DNA of 48,908 bases from Ignavibacteriales bacterium. Lineage in GTDB: Bacteria; Bacteroidota; Ignavibacteria; Ignavibacteriales; Ignavibacteriaceae. The DNA is taken from assembly GCA_016707115.1 (NCBI GenBank), contig JADJIH010000022.1, positions 1 through 48,908 on the forward strand, in the 5' to 3' direction. Below, piece after piece: positions 28,201 to 36,780 of the stretch (positions within the stretch are counted from its first letter, which is position 1; every line of letters begins with the position of its first letter). Made by a program: the position numbers and the translations under genes. Below the pieces are notes generated by a model. The model made no database searches, was not told the DNA's origin, and saw only the letters and a list, made by a program, of their open reading frames with translations.

Positions 28201-28379
28201 TGTATGATGTTTTGGGAAATGAAATTGTAACGCTGGTTAATGAGCATAAGCCTGCTGGAATCTATAATGTTGAATTTAATTCATCCACCATAAAGAATAA
28301 GGCGTCTTCTGGAGTTTATTTTTATACCTTACAAACAGGCAGCTTTGTTGAAACAAAGAAGATGATATTGTTAAGATAG
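25269..28379 (+). CDS. Secreted GHL10-type glycoside hydrolase with Ig-like domains and T9SS tail
   Basis: 1036 aa, intact. Signal peptide (IFHICFVIYIYTFLFNSTLAQ). The GHL10 (DUF187, YngK-like) TIM-barrel domain is at about 28-400: FRSTWVITWEHISSS, TSVLFQVRQSGTAYYQSSFEPW, DPLQYAVEEAHKRGLELHAW, and the DGFHLDYVRW strand with Asp acids. Next are Ig-like Big_5 repeats (PTVISSFPAQNGIINTAAKI about 532, GPQIFYNYPSNNDTSIDVGS about 638), then a beta-sandwich (about 760-940) and the sorting tail NYPNPFNPSTIISYQLPNAG ... TKKMILLR. This tail is the canonical form without the heptamer arrays seen in the other eight. Probable role: cleavage of peptidoglycan or other glycans at the surface (family knowledge; substrate not proven). 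A hairpin terminator follows. Confidence 0.88.
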   Translation: MFKNIFHICFVIYIYTFLFNSTLAQTNNQEFRSTWVITWEHISSSKTAEQNKATIREILDNHVKANMTSVLFQVRQSGTAYYQSSFEPWGYYAGYTYPGYDPLQYAVEEAHKRGLELHAWFNVFNVSSTYSGTISAEHPEWICRDQNGNPMTSYMSSSPGLQAVRDYTINVAMEIVRNYDIDGFHLDYVRWNEYDTDDMLDAPSQLEQEIKPDGLFSDKTISKLTSPESTNRFLYDIEHPYSAGVPSGFSSWEDWWRWSVTEFVRTLHDSIQVEKPWVKLSPAALGKYKYGGAAGWNGYYVVYQDAALWFNEGYIEQLTPMHYHWLTGEELFNFLTLDWEPNIQQGIIDGRLYSCGPGSYRLDENNVWSNHVGIVERLRDKSWVDGYQFFSYGTWRDYNYWDEAGSTFFKSKVKVREVYPGNQVLVPSLSILKIDSLTYDLTVTPNAAQSNDSWFALYRSEDDLLDINSDTIVAINFGNSPYSIRDSYSGLQNFNGNYKYFATSLNRFWNESQISNSVQTDLIPSLAPTVISSFPAQNGIINTAAKINVEFSKTMDVSSFNNKMHFTPNIQITATSWDEENKRLTISHEEFLFNTQYLLTIDSSVTDVNGQMLDGNNDGNPADPFILNFSTSVEDLTGPQIFYNYPSNNDTSIDVGSIITIVFDEAVDNQTLTTNSIKLMEEGLQISFSFQHSKTSDGRSVLCIQPISLFQKNKNYTLILDNTISDTLGNSIGADWESSFSTSTLAYQEIKMIDNFTNPGDWQQPGYSGSTTGILESGTHFEYSTQIYLPVTSPKKSAKLSYLWDENASTFLIREYLKSGIPQTIYFDTSYVLQSYVYGDGSNSKFRFCIDEFQGSAFGDHEVSNWVNIDWHGWKLVEWKLNDPASVGIWIGDEVLTGSYFRIDSYQLTKTSESLNSGTIYFDDLRAVKKSSTISDVELLEIISTNEYRLYQNYPNPFNPSTIISYQLPNAGNVVLKVYDVLGNEIVTLVNEHKPAGIYNVEFNSSTIKNKASSGVYFYTLQTGSFVETKKMILLR

Positions 28380-28411
28380 ATTTTTATAAACCCTTTATAA
28401 GCAAATTAACT

Positions 28412-28436
28412 ATGATAAATATTTATCATGGTTTTT
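28412..28436. terminator. Palindromic terminator between convergent genes
   Basis: Perfect 18-bp palindrome ATGATAAATATTTATCAT (28412-28429) followed by GGTTTTTT on the plus strand. It lies between the stop at 28379 (+) and the stop at 28436 (-). Confidence 0.7.
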
Positions 28437-28858
28437 TATTTGTTTGGATAAAGTTTTTTCATTTCTTTAACTGATTGCGAAATCATTTCTTTCAGAACTT
28501 TCACATCAATATCATTTAAAGATTTTATATACAGGCACACTTTGCTGGTTTTATATTTTCCAAGTTTTTTAAGAGGGGCTTGCTGGGTTTCAAAGCCTGG
28601 CATTAAATAGATGGTGAGATTTTGCTTACGCGGCGAAAATCCCGCAATACACATATCGCCTTCTCTTCCGCTAGCATATTTATAATGATATGAGCCAAAC
28701 CCGATTATACTTGGGCCCCACATTTTGGGTTCTTCTTTAGTAACTGATTTCATAATCTTTATTATTTTATAACAATCATTTTGAATAGATTCATCTTTAA
28801 TTTTATTAATAAAAGCATCCACATTAGCATTAGTTTGCTTGGTTTTGTTTTCTGCCAT
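28436..28858 (-). CDS. DUF1801 (YdhG-like) protein
   Basis: 140 aa cytosolic protein. The DUF1801 pattern is clear: FINKIKDESIQNDCYKIIKI, MWGPSIIGFGSYHYKYASGR, FSPRKQNLTIYLMPGF, and KKLGKYKTSKVCLYIKSLND. The family has a known fold (YdhG type) but no firm biochemical role. A single-gene unit; the frame is clean. Confidence 0.85.
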   Translation of the reverse strand: MAENKTKQTNANVDAFINKIKDESIQNDCYKIIKIMKSVTKEEPKMWGPSIIGFGSYHYKYASGREGDMCIAGFSPRKQNLTIYLMPGFETQQAPLKKLGKYKTSKVCLYIKSLNDIDVKVLKEMISQSVKEMKKLYPNK

Positions 28859-28981
28859 AAGTTTTCCTTATAATGTTTGTTATGTAGTTGGATTCAGTTA
28901 AAATTTAATTAATATTTATTATAAAATTTAAATCTTTTAGAATTGTCTGGATTAAAAAGATCTTTAGATTAAAGAAACTTC

Positions 28982-30244
28982 GTGAAAAAATATACTAATA
29001 TGCCGAATACAAAAAAATCACTGTCTCTCGCAAAAGAAAAAATTAAAATTCTTTTACTCGAAGGTTTGCATAATAACGCTTTACAACTTTTTGATGAAAA
29101 CGGATATAATAATGTTGAATATATTAAAAGTTCATTAAACAAATCCGAACTTATCGAACAGATTAAAGATATTCATCTTCTTGGAATAAGATCTAAAACA
29201 AATATTACAAAGGATATTCTTAAACACGCGAATAAACTTATTGCGATCGGTTGTTACAGTATTGGCACAAATCAGGTTGATCTCTTATCGGCAAAGCTTC
29301 ATGGCATTCCTGTTTTTAATGCTCCTTTTTCTAACACACGCTCTGTTGCGGAGCTTGTAATTGCTGAATGTATTTTCCTCATTCGTGGAATTCCGGAAAA
29401 AAACTTTGCCGCACACAATGGCATTTGGCTAAAAGATGCTTCCAATTCTTATGAAGTTAGAGGAAAGAATTTAGGTATTGTTGGATATGGACATATTGGT
29501 TCGCAGGTTTCTATTCTTGCTGAATCACTGGGAATGAATGTTTACTATTTTGATATAGAAAAAAAATTAAACCTTGGCAACGCAAAATCCTGTTCAAGCT
29601 TGCAGGAACTTCTTTCAATATCGGATATTGTTACACTTCACGTCCCGGAAACAGATCTTACAAAAAACATGATTAGTTATGCCGATCTAAGTTTAATGAA
29701 AAAAGGTTCATACTTAATTAATGCATCAAGAGGTTCTGTTGTTATGATTGAGGCACTTGCAAAATCCTTAGAAGAAAATCATTTGGCTGGTGCGGCGATT
29801 GATGTTTTTCCGGACGAACCGAACTCAAATAAAGATTCTTTTAATAATGTTTTGCAAAAATTTCCCAATGTAATTTTAACTCCGCATATTGGCGGCAGTA
29901 CATCGGAAGCACAGGCAAACATTGCGTTGGAGGTTTCTGAAAAGTTAGTTAAGTACTGCGATGTTGGAACAACAATCGGTGCAACAAATTTTGTTGAAGT
30001 AGCATTAACGCCTAATCTTAATAAGCAGAGATATTTACATATTCATAAAAATCAACCGGGTGTGTTAAATAAAATAACCAAAGTGTTCACATCACGAAAA
30101 CTTAACATTGCATCACAATACTTACAGACAGATGCACACATAGGTTATGTTATTATCGATATCGATCAAAAAGAAAATGCTGATGAGATAATGAAAGAAC
30201 TAAAAGCAATCCCGGAAACAATAAAGACAAGAATGCTGCTATAG
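28982..30244 (+). CDS. serA: D-3-phosphoglycerate dehydrogenase
   Basis: Cytosolic NAD-dependent enzyme that oxidises 3-phosphoglycerate to 3-phosphohydroxypyruvate, the first step of serine synthesis. 420 aa, matching the E. coli-type SerA (410 aa) with one C-terminal ACT domain. GTG start at 28982; ATG at 29000 (MPNTKKSLSL) is an alternative. Substrate-domain motifs: IGLRSKTNIT, IGTNQVDLL, FNAPFSNTRSVAELVI. Nucleotide-binding GYGHIG at 168-173. Catalytic part: LINASRGSVV and PHIGGST (active His). The ACT domain (HIHKNQPGVLNKITKVF, IASQYLQTDAHIGYVIIDID) would bind serine for feedback. No serB or serC nearby. Confidence 0.95.
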   Translation: MKKYTNMPNTKKSLSLAKEKIKILLLEGLHNNALQLFDENGYNNVEYIKSSLNKSELIEQIKDIHLLGIRSKTNITKDILKHANKLIAIGCYSIGTNQVDLLSAKLHGIPVFNAPFSNTRSVAELVIAECIFLIRGIPEKNFAAHNGIWLKDASNSYEVRGKNLGIVGYGHIGSQVSILAESLGMNVYYFDIEKKLNLGNAKSCSSLQELLSISDIVTLHVPETDLTKNMISYADLSLMKKGSYLINASRGSVVMIEALAKSLEENHLAGAAIDVFPDEPNSNKDSFNNVLQKFPNVILTPHIGGSTSEAQANIALEVSEKLVKYCDVGTTIGATNFVEVALTPNLNKQRYLHIHKNQPGVLNKITKVFTSRKLNIASQYLQTDAHIGYVIIDIDQKENADEIMKELKAIPETIKTRMLL

Positions 30245-30252
30245 TTTATTCT

Positions 30253-31596
30253 TTATTCACCTTCTTCATCCAGCTTATCATCCCAGAGATATTTTTTTGT
30301 TTCTTTTACTATAATTCCACTTAATAGAATTAAGGAAACAAGATTTGGAACCGCCATTAGTGCGTTGGTGATATCAGCAAATGTCCAGACAACATTTAAA
30401 GACATAACTGAACCAATCATAACAAACATAACCCAAAGGTAGCGGTAAGGTTTTACAACTTTATTTCCGAAAAGATACTCCGCGGCTTTCTCGCCGTAAT
30501 AAGACCATCCGAGTATTGTTGAAAAAACAAATGTTAATAATCCAAGCGTAAGCACAATAGGGCCGATGATGTGGAAATCACTGAAAGCTTGTTTAGTTAA
30601 TGCAGCACCGGAAAGTCCTTTTACCCACTCACCAGAATTTACAATTACCAATCCTGTCATCGCACAAACGACAACCGTATCCCAGAACGTTCCCGTTGAA
30701 GAAACCAATGCCTGGCGCACTGGATTTTTTGTTTGCGCCGCTGCCGCAACAATTGGCGCACTTCCTAATCCGGATTCATTTGAAAAAAGTCCACGTGCAA
30801 TTCCAAATCTAATTGCTTCTTTCATCCCTGCGCCAAGAAAACCACCAACAACTGCGTGTCCGCTAAAAGCACTATTAAGTATCAGCATAATCGTATCAGG
30901 AATTCCGCTTATATTCATTCCAAGAATTATTAAACATCCTAACACATAAGTAATTGCCATAAAAGGAACGAGTCGTTCGCATACATTTGCAATGGATTTT
31001 ATTCCACCGATAATTACCACGGCAGTAAGAACAGTTAACACTAATCCTGTAACCCACATCGGTATTTGAAAAGCTTCCTGAACTAAAGTAGAAATTGAAT
31101 TTGCCTGCACCATATTTCCAATTCCAAATGCAGTGACAGAAGTGAAAGCTGCAAACAAAACAGCAAGCCATTTCATATTTAATCCACGTTCAAGAACATA
31201 CATTGGTCCGCCTGCCATTGTGCCATCCGGCATTTTAACTCTGTACTTTACAGATAGCAAAGCTTCGCTGTATTTTGTTGCAATTCCAAAAACACCGGTA
31301 AGCCACATCCACAAAACAGCTCCCGGTCCTCCGGCAGCAACAGCCGTGGAAACACCAACAATATTTCCCGTTCCAATTGTTGCTGCAAGTGCTGTAGTTA
31401 ATGCACCAAACTGACTTATATCGCCCTTGCCCTCTTTATCTCTTCGCAAAGAAATTTTTATTGCCTTGCCAATAAATCGCTGAATAATACGAAGTCGAAA
31501 AGTTAAAAAGACGTGGGTTCCAAAGAGAAGTATGATAAGCGGATATCCCCAGAGTAAATCGCTGATTTGAGTAAGGATGTTTTCTAATGCTTCCAT
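30253..31596 (-). CDS. Na+:alanine/glycine symporter (AgcS family)
   Basis: Inner-membrane amino-acid/sodium symporter, 447 aa with about 10-11 hydrophobic helices. The family signature near residue 78 reads GTGNIVGVSTAVAAGGPGAV. Further motifs: GGPMYVLERGLNMKWLA, ARGLFSNESGLGSAPI, and VSSTGTFWDTVVVCAMTGLV. Length is typical. The start ATG is preceded by GGAG. It converges with serA, whose stop is 8 nt away, with no visible hairpin between. Alanine or glycine is the likely cargo from family knowledge; other neutral amino acids are possible. Confidence 0.92.
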   Translation of the reverse strand: MEALENILTQISDLLWGYPLIILLFGTHVFLTFRLRIIQRFIGKAIKISLRRDKEGKGDISQFGALTTALAATIGTGNIVGVSTAVAAGGPGAVLWMWLTGVFGIATKYSEALLSVKYRVKMPDGTMAGGPMYVLERGLNMKWLAVLFAAFTSVTAFGIGNMVQANSISTLVQEAFQIPMWVTGLVLTVLTAVVIIGGIKSIANVCERLVPFMAITYVLGCLIILGMNISGIPDTIMLILNSAFSGHAVVGGFLGAGMKEAIRFGIARGLFSNESGLGSAPIVAAAAQTKNPVRQALVSSTGTFWDTVVVCAMTGLVIVNSGEWVKGLSGAALTKQAFSDFHIIGPIVLTLGLLTFVFSTILGWSYYGEKAAEYLFGNKVVKPYRYLWVMFVMIGSVMSLNVVWTFADITNALMAVPNLVSLILLSGIIVKETKKYLWDDKLDEEGE

Positions 31597-31659
31597 AATT
31601 CTCCTGCTATGTGTTTAATTATAAAACTGTTTTAGGCCAGAATAATTTTTACTAAATAT

Positions 31660-33405
31660 TTACTTGCAATATATGGTTTCACTTAATTGAGAAACACCGG
31701 ATTCATTAAATGCTTCAATTGCAAAATAATAATCCTGGTTTAGTGTAAGTGCGCGCAATTCTAATTTTGTTTCTTTATCTGCAAATACCTGATATGTCTG
31801 ATATAGCTTATCCGACTTTATGCCCCATAAAATATTATATCCAACTGCATCTTTAACCTCACTCCACGCAATAAAAGCGTTTCTTCTATCATCATCTCTT
31901 TTAACAGAAAAGGTTTTAGGAGTTTCAGGTAAAGGGCTGTCATCATTCCCAAAAATTCTTATATCGCTTATCGCAAGATATTTTGAAGCGACATAAACAT
32001 GCTCATACTTAATATATTGAGCTTTAACCTCTTCGGGTAATTCAATATAAGCGTTTGGCCTATCACGTTTTTCTGTAGTAAGATCAGCAATTAGTTTCCA
32101 GTTATTGTTATCCGTTGATGAATAAATTTTAAACTGCGTGTAAACAGTTGAATCGCTTTTGTAAATATTGTTTTTATAATCTGTAAAATTTATCTGCAGA
32201 GCCCGTATAGATTTTATCTTTTTCAAATCAATAACTACCCATTCGCCTGGGTTATTGTTTTCTGCAATCCAAAACGTTCTTGGATTTTCATCTGTTAAAT
32301 TATCTGGTGTAAAGTCATCAAGCATAGTAGATGCTGTTGCATTTTTCCTGTATGATAGAAGCATCCACCCGATAAAAAGATCATTTTTATTACTCCATTT
32401 TTCAGTTGGAAGATAATGCGGAAAATCTCCAAACCTTGTATTGGAATACATTAAACCATCATCATCAAATCCTGCAGGAAACATTGCAATGCGTCTTTCA
32501 AAATTCCAATTAACTGCCAACCAGGGAGTTCCGGTATTCCACCAATTTCCAAAATTATCCTGAAATGTATTTCCATGACCGGCACCTGTTACATATCCAC
32601 CCGGCTTATAGGAAACGGGATTGTTTGGTGCATATTCAAAAGGTCCAAGCGGATGATCACTTGTATAAACTCCGTTCGCATAAACATTATACTCTGTGCC
32701 TGGAGCGCCGTACATTAAATAATATTTTTTGTTGTGCTTGGTCATCCATGCACCTTCGATAAAAGGTTTTATGGTATCGCGATGTTCGTAACCAAATCTT
32801 TCCCAGCCATGCTCTTTAGGATGCAGATAGATTAATTTCTTAAAATACTTTTTAAAACTAAGCTGATTGTTTTTATCAAGTTCATCTCCGTAAATAGGAT
32901 AAACATTTGAAGATCCCCAATACATATACCACTTATCAAGATCTTCATCATAAAATAAACTTGGATCCCAAGGTCCGCACAGACTATCGTGAAGTCTTTC
33001 TGTAAGCGGTTTAAAATAATTTAGATGTCCGGATTTTGGATCAGTTAAAAAATAAATTGGTCTTCTGCTAAAAGTTGATTGAAAAAGAAAAAGTGTATCC
33101 CGAACAGAAATTGCAGCGGGAGCGCATACATCTTCTACCGGCCATTTATCTGGCTTTACAAAATTCCAGTTAAGCAGATCTTTAGAATACCACCAGCCGC
33201 CGGAAATGGTTGCAAATAAAAAATATTCGCCTTTATGATTAATAATTACCGGATCAGCAGCAGAGCGATATGAGATTTGTAGTTTCTTCTGCTCAAAATT
33301 GTATTGATAATTTATATCAATCGGATTACAGTAAGATTTAATGCCGGATGTTTGAGCTTGTGTAAATGATGCAAGAATTATAATTGAAACTAAAAGTGAT
33401 TTCAT
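31660..33405 (-). CDS. Secreted GH43-family glycoside hydrolase with F5/8C and Fn3 domains
   Basis: 581 aa. Signal peptide (MKSLLVSIIILASFTQAQ). Five-bladed GH43 propeller (about 30-340) with the catalytic acids visible: Asp51 base in SAADPVII, Asp147 (pKa modulator) in GPWDPSLF, and Glu217 acid in IEGAWMTK. GH43 enzymes cut arabinan, xylan or related side chains. A discoidin/F5-8C domain follows (TPDNLTDENPRTFWIAEN, GEWVVIDLKKIKSIRALQIN), then an Fn3-like domain (FIAWSEVKDAVGYNILWG). No sorting tail, unlike most large secreted proteins here, so it may stay periplasmic. The frame is clean. Substrate unassigned. Confidence 0.88.
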   Translation of the reverse strand: MKSLLVSIIILASFTQAQTSGIKSYCNPIDINYQYNFEQKKLQISYRSAADPVIINHKGEYFLFATISGGWWYSKDLLNWNFVKPDKWPVEDVCAPAAISVRDTLFLFQSTFSRRPIYFLTDPKSGHLNYFKPLTERLHDSLCGPWDPSLFYDEDLDKWYMYWGSSNVYPIYGDELDKNNQLSFKKYFKKLIYLHPKEHGWERFGYEHRDTIKPFIEGAWMTKHNKKYYLMYGAPGTEYNVYANGVYTSDHPLGPFEYAPNNPVSYKPGGYVTGAGHGNTFQDNFGNWWNTGTPWLAVNWNFERRIAMFPAGFDDDGLMYSNTRFGDFPHYLPTEKWSNKNDLFIGWMLLSYRKNATASTMLDDFTPDNLTDENPRTFWIAENNNPGEWVVIDLKKIKSIRALQINFTDYKNNIYKSDSTVYTQFKIYSSTDNNNWKLIADLTTEKRDRPNAYIELPEEVKAQYIKYEHVYVASKYLAISDIRIFGNDDSPLPETPKTFSVKRDDDRRNAFIAWSEVKDAVGYNILWGIKSDKLYQTYQVFADKETKLELRALTLNQDYYFAIEAFNESGVSQLSETIYCK

Positions 33406-33504
33406 AACATTCTCTTGAAGGAAGTTAGGATATTGTTTTAATGCAAAACTTAAGAATGACTTTCACTATTGCAAGTTGAGATTGATTTAAAATCATACAT
33501 ACTG

Positions 33505-34904
33505 CTAAAGCCCTTCTTCACTTATAAGATAGGCCATTATTGCAATAGAAGCCGCACCAAGTTCAAGTTCCCTGGGATGAACAGAATCAAACGTATCATT
33601 AGCTGAATGATGAACATCCATATATCTTTGAGAATCCGGAACATAACCTAATTTTGCTTTTGTGTTTTTAATGTATTGAATATCAACACCACTGCCGCCT
33701 TTTCTAATCCAATGTATTCCTGATTTCTCCAAAACAGAAATCCAGGTTTTAATTTTATTTAGGACAGAAGAATCGGAATCAACATCAAATCCAATTGGAG
33801 TAAATCCACCGCGATCGGATTCTATTGCTGCAATATGATTTTCATTATTTGTCTCAGCATACTTTCCGTAATCCTTGCCGCCGCGCGATCCGTTCTCCTC
33901 ATTTATAAACAGCACACAGCGAATTGTTCTTTTAGGTTTTATATCCAGTTCTTTAAAGAGTTGTAAAACTTCCATCGATTGCACGCAGCCGGCACCATCA
34001 TCGTGTGCACCACAGCCCACATCCCAACTGTCAAAATGTCCGCCAACTACAATTATTTCTTCTGGAAATTCTGTTCCCGTAATTTCTGCAATTACATTGT
34101 AGGATTGAGCTTCAGGAAAAGTTTTACAGTTCATACTTAAATTGATTTTCAAATCCGAATCTTTTGTTAATTCGTTATGCAGATAATCAGAATCTAAATA
34201 TCCAATTGCAGCGGCAGGAATTTTTGGTAACGAATCAACATAAACCATCACGCCTGTGTGCGGTACATTATCATGCTTTGTTGTAATGGATCTAATCAAT
34301 ACCGCAACAGCTCCGTACTTTGCTGCTTCAACTGCTCCATAAACTCTTTGATCAACTGCGCTTCCATATCCGGCAAAAGTATTTAATAAGCCTTCATCAA
34401 CAGGACGGCTAAAGAAAACTATTTTACCTTTTACTTCATTTTTTCTTTTTCTAATTCCGTAAAGTTTTTCACTTCAATAACATTTGCTGTAATTCCGTTT
34501 TCGGGAGTTGCAATGCTTCCTCCTAAAGAAAGTATACTCAAAGACTTTTCACTTATATTTTTATCATATACAATAACTGCAGTTTCAACACTTCCTCTTT
34601 CCCAATGAGGGACCATAACCGGCTGAAGCCAAACTTTATCAACTCCAAAGCTTTTTAATTTTTCTTCTGCCCAGTAAATAGCTCGCAATGAATTTTCTGA
34701 TCCGCTTAATCTTGGTCCAATATCACATAGTTCCTGCAATAATTTGTATCCTGTTTTTTCGGTTAATGCTTTTTTTGTGATTTGATCAGCAGCAAGAGTG
34801 TACTTGTTAAAATTTGATGGGTCTGACTGTGAAAACGAAGATGTTGAGATTAGTAAAAACAAAAATGAAATTTGTATGATTCTAATGAGCCGACTGTTTT
34901 TCAA
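33505..34904 (-). CDS. Secreted M28-family metallopeptidase (carboxypeptidase Q-like), one frameshift
   Basis: TTG start at 34904, with GGAG 8 nt upstream and a signal peptide (IRIIQISFLFLLISTSSFSQ). Piece 1 (34904-34431) covers the N-terminal region (ELCDIGPRLSGSENSL). Piece 2 (to 33505) includes a PA-like insert, then the zinc aminopeptidase core: VGGHFDSWDVGCGAHDDGAG (first His and bridging Asp), NEENGSRGG (catalytic Glu), and the C-terminal HHSANDTFD His. A T-run at 34439-34444, one base short, explains the frame change; one added base restores EKNEVKGKIVFFSRP across the join. About 466 aa in full, standard for the family. Cleaves N-terminal residues or dipeptides; exact specificity unknown. 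Confidence 0.87.
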
Positions 34905-35015
34905 AAAATTGCTCCAATAAATTAAAGTTAATAATCAATTTGAGTTTTGCAGAAAAAATAGCTTAGCCGGATAATAAAACAAAGTTATGTAAGAGGAATT
35001 TTTGTAAAAGAAAAA

Positions 35016-35143
35016 AGGCTGTCTCATAAGTCAAAAAAGCGAAGTTGTCATTCCCACGAAAGTGGGAATCTATTTTGTTTTAATCGTTGTGGATTCCCGT
35101 TTTCACGGGAATGACATATAAACTTCGACTTTTGAGACAGCCT
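35016..35143. repeat. 128-bp inverted-repeat element (copy 1)
   Basis: The ends AGGCTGTCTCA (35016-35026) and TGAGACAGCCT (35133-35143) are perfect inverted repeats. Inside is GTCATTCCC...GGGAATC near the left and GGATTCCC...GGGAATGAC near the right, so the element forms nested hairpins. A related element is at 47481-47598. No coding capacity; it looks like a MITE-type repeat. Confidence 0.75.
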
Positions 35144-35167
35144 CTTATAGTTCAACTTGGCTATTAA

Positions 35168-35686
35168 TTAATTTAATACATTAAGTCTGGTTGGTCCTTC
35201 ATCAGTAAAAATTTTCCACTGAACAACCGCACCAATAATAAATAAAATAATTGAAAGCCAATATGCAAACTGATAATCCAGAGTTATTACATTTTGTCCG
35301 CTAACATTTAAATCAGCATCGCCATCAAGACTTACCTTAAGCAAAAGTAAAAACACAACACCCGCAACTGAAACCACAATATTACTTATGGCAGTAATTC
35401 TCATCTTAAAAAAGCTAATAATTAAACCAATAATAGCGGCTACAAATGCAAAAAGGGCTAATGGTTGTGATTCGATTTCTTTTTTCTGATCTGTACTAAG
35501 TTCATCAGATGAATTCATTTCGCCGCCAAACATTCCCGTTGGATTTACTTCCGTACCTGTGATTAACTGAAATCCTGTAACACTCATTATTGTTTGTCCG
35601 CCGCAGGAAAGATTTACAAAGGGCAGAAAAAATAATATTACTATCACTACATAAAACGCAGGTGAAAATTTTTTTACTGGTTCCAT
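35168..35686 (-). CDS. Four-helix membrane protein of unknown function
   Basis: 172 aa. Hydrophobic helices: AFYVVIVILFFLPFVNLSC (about 10-28), LALFAFVAAIIGLIISFF (about 76-93), ISNIVVSVAGVVFLLLLKV (about 100-118) and AYWLSIILFIIGAVVQW (about 144-160). A loop after the first helix (SVTGFQLITGTEVNPTGMFG, then an acidic part) would face the periplasm. Similar short proteins with CGG after the first helix occur in Ignavibacteria and Bacteroidota, but I know of no function. It sits between an inverted-repeat element and the metallopeptidase gene upstream. Confidence 0.7.
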   Translation of the reverse strand: MEPVKKFSPAFYVVIVILFFLPFVNLSCGGQTIMSVTGFQLITGTEVNPTGMFGGEMNSSDELSTDQKKEIESQPLALFAFVAAIIGLIISFFKMRITAISNIVVSVAGVVFLLLLKVSLDGDADLNVSGQNVITLDYQFAYWLSIILFIIGAVVQWKIFTDEGPTRLNVLN

Positions 35687-35731
35687 TATTACCTCTTTAT
35701 GATGATGATTAAGAATTAACGTTAATATTTA

Positions 35732-36580
35732 TTAGAGATCTCTAGTTTCAAACGTATCCCCTTGTCTAATATCCCCGGATGTAAATCCCTTATAAAACCA
35801 TTTTTTTCTTTGCTCGGATGTTCCGTGTGTAAATGATTCAGGAACGACATAACCTTGTGCCTGCTTTTGAATATTATCATCACCAACCGCACTTGCTGCA
35901 TTTAGTGCTTCTTCAAGATCTCCACTTTCAAGTAAATCCTGCTGTTCAGTATAGTGTGCCCAGATGCCAGCATAAAAATCAGCCTGTAATTCCACTCTTA
36001 CAGAATACTGATTGTATTCTTCCTCGCTAAGTTTTGAACGAAGATCATTCATTTTATCCATAACGCCGGTTAAATTTTGTATGTGATGACCAACTTCGTG
36101 AGCAATTACATATGCCATTGCAAAATCACCCGGAGCTTTAAAACGTTTTTGTAGTTCTTCAAAAAAACTTAAATCGATATAAAGTTTTTCATCACCGGGA
36201 CAATAAAAAGGACCCGTTGATGCACCAGCAACTCCGCATGCTGATTCCACTTTTCCGCTGAACAAAACAAGTTTTGGTTCGCGATATGTTGAGCCTGCTT
36301 CTTTAAATATTGCATGCCAAACACTTTCTGTTTCTGCAAGTACAACGCCAACAAACTGAGCAAGTTCTTTATCCTCAGCAGTTTCAATGTAATTTGTATT
36401 TGTGGATTGATCATCTAATTGAACATTTTGAAGTATTGAGGTTGGATCTCCGCCGAGCAAAAGGACAACAATAACAATTGCAATAGTTCCGATACCGCCG
36501 CCAACCATTCCTTTGCCTTTAAATGACATACCGCGTCTGTCTTCAACATTCGAACTTTCTTTTCTGCCTTTCCAGCGCAT
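35732..36580 (-). CDS. Neutral zinc metallopeptidase, YpfJ family
   Basis: 282 aa. N-terminal cytosolic part with basic residues (MRWKGRKESSNVEDRRGM), a Gly/Ile-rich membrane anchor at about 25-43, and a periplasmic catalytic domain. Zinc site HEVGHH at residues 161-166 (YVIAHEVGHHIQNLTG). Other family blocks: ESACGVAGASTGPFYCPGDEK, VRVELQADFYAGIWAH (third ligand Glu region) and SFTHGTSEQRKKWF at the end. Family members are called predicted neutral zinc metallopeptidases; substrate unknown. RBS AAAGGA before the ATG. The frame is clean. Confidence 0.92.
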   Translation of the reverse strand: MRWKGRKESSNVEDRRGMSFKGKGMVGGGIGTIAIVIVVLLLGGDPTSILQNVQLDDQSTNTNYIETAEDKELAQFVGVVLAETESVWHAIFKEAGSTYREPKLVLFSGKVESACGVAGASTGPFYCPGDEKLYIDLSFFEELQKRFKAPGDFAMAYVIAHEVGHHIQNLTGVMDKMNDLRSKLSEEEYNQYSVRVELQADFYAGIWAHYTEQQDLLESGDLEEALNAASAVGDDNIQKQAQGYVVPESFTHGTSEQRKKWFYKGFTSGDIRQGDTFETRDL

Positions 36581-36736
36581 CTTAAATCCTTTCGATGATG
36601 TGATATCTTTTTTATTCTGATGTCGGAAATTATAATATCAGAAAGCTGATATAAATATATTAACAACTGATGATTAGCAAAACAATAAATGTTAAATAAT
36701 TGTGGGGTCCTTAATAATGGAAAGACAAAATAAATT

Positions 36737-36763
36737 CCGGCTAACCAATTAAAGATTAACCGG
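36737..36763 (-). terminator. Hairpin downstream of a sorting-tail gene
   Basis: CCGGCTAACC (36737-36746) pairs with GATTAACCGG (36754-36763) with G-T tolerance, just past the stop at 36781 on the minus strand. An AT-rich stretch follows. Confidence 0.5.
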
Positions 36764-36780
36764 ATTATTAAAAACTAAAA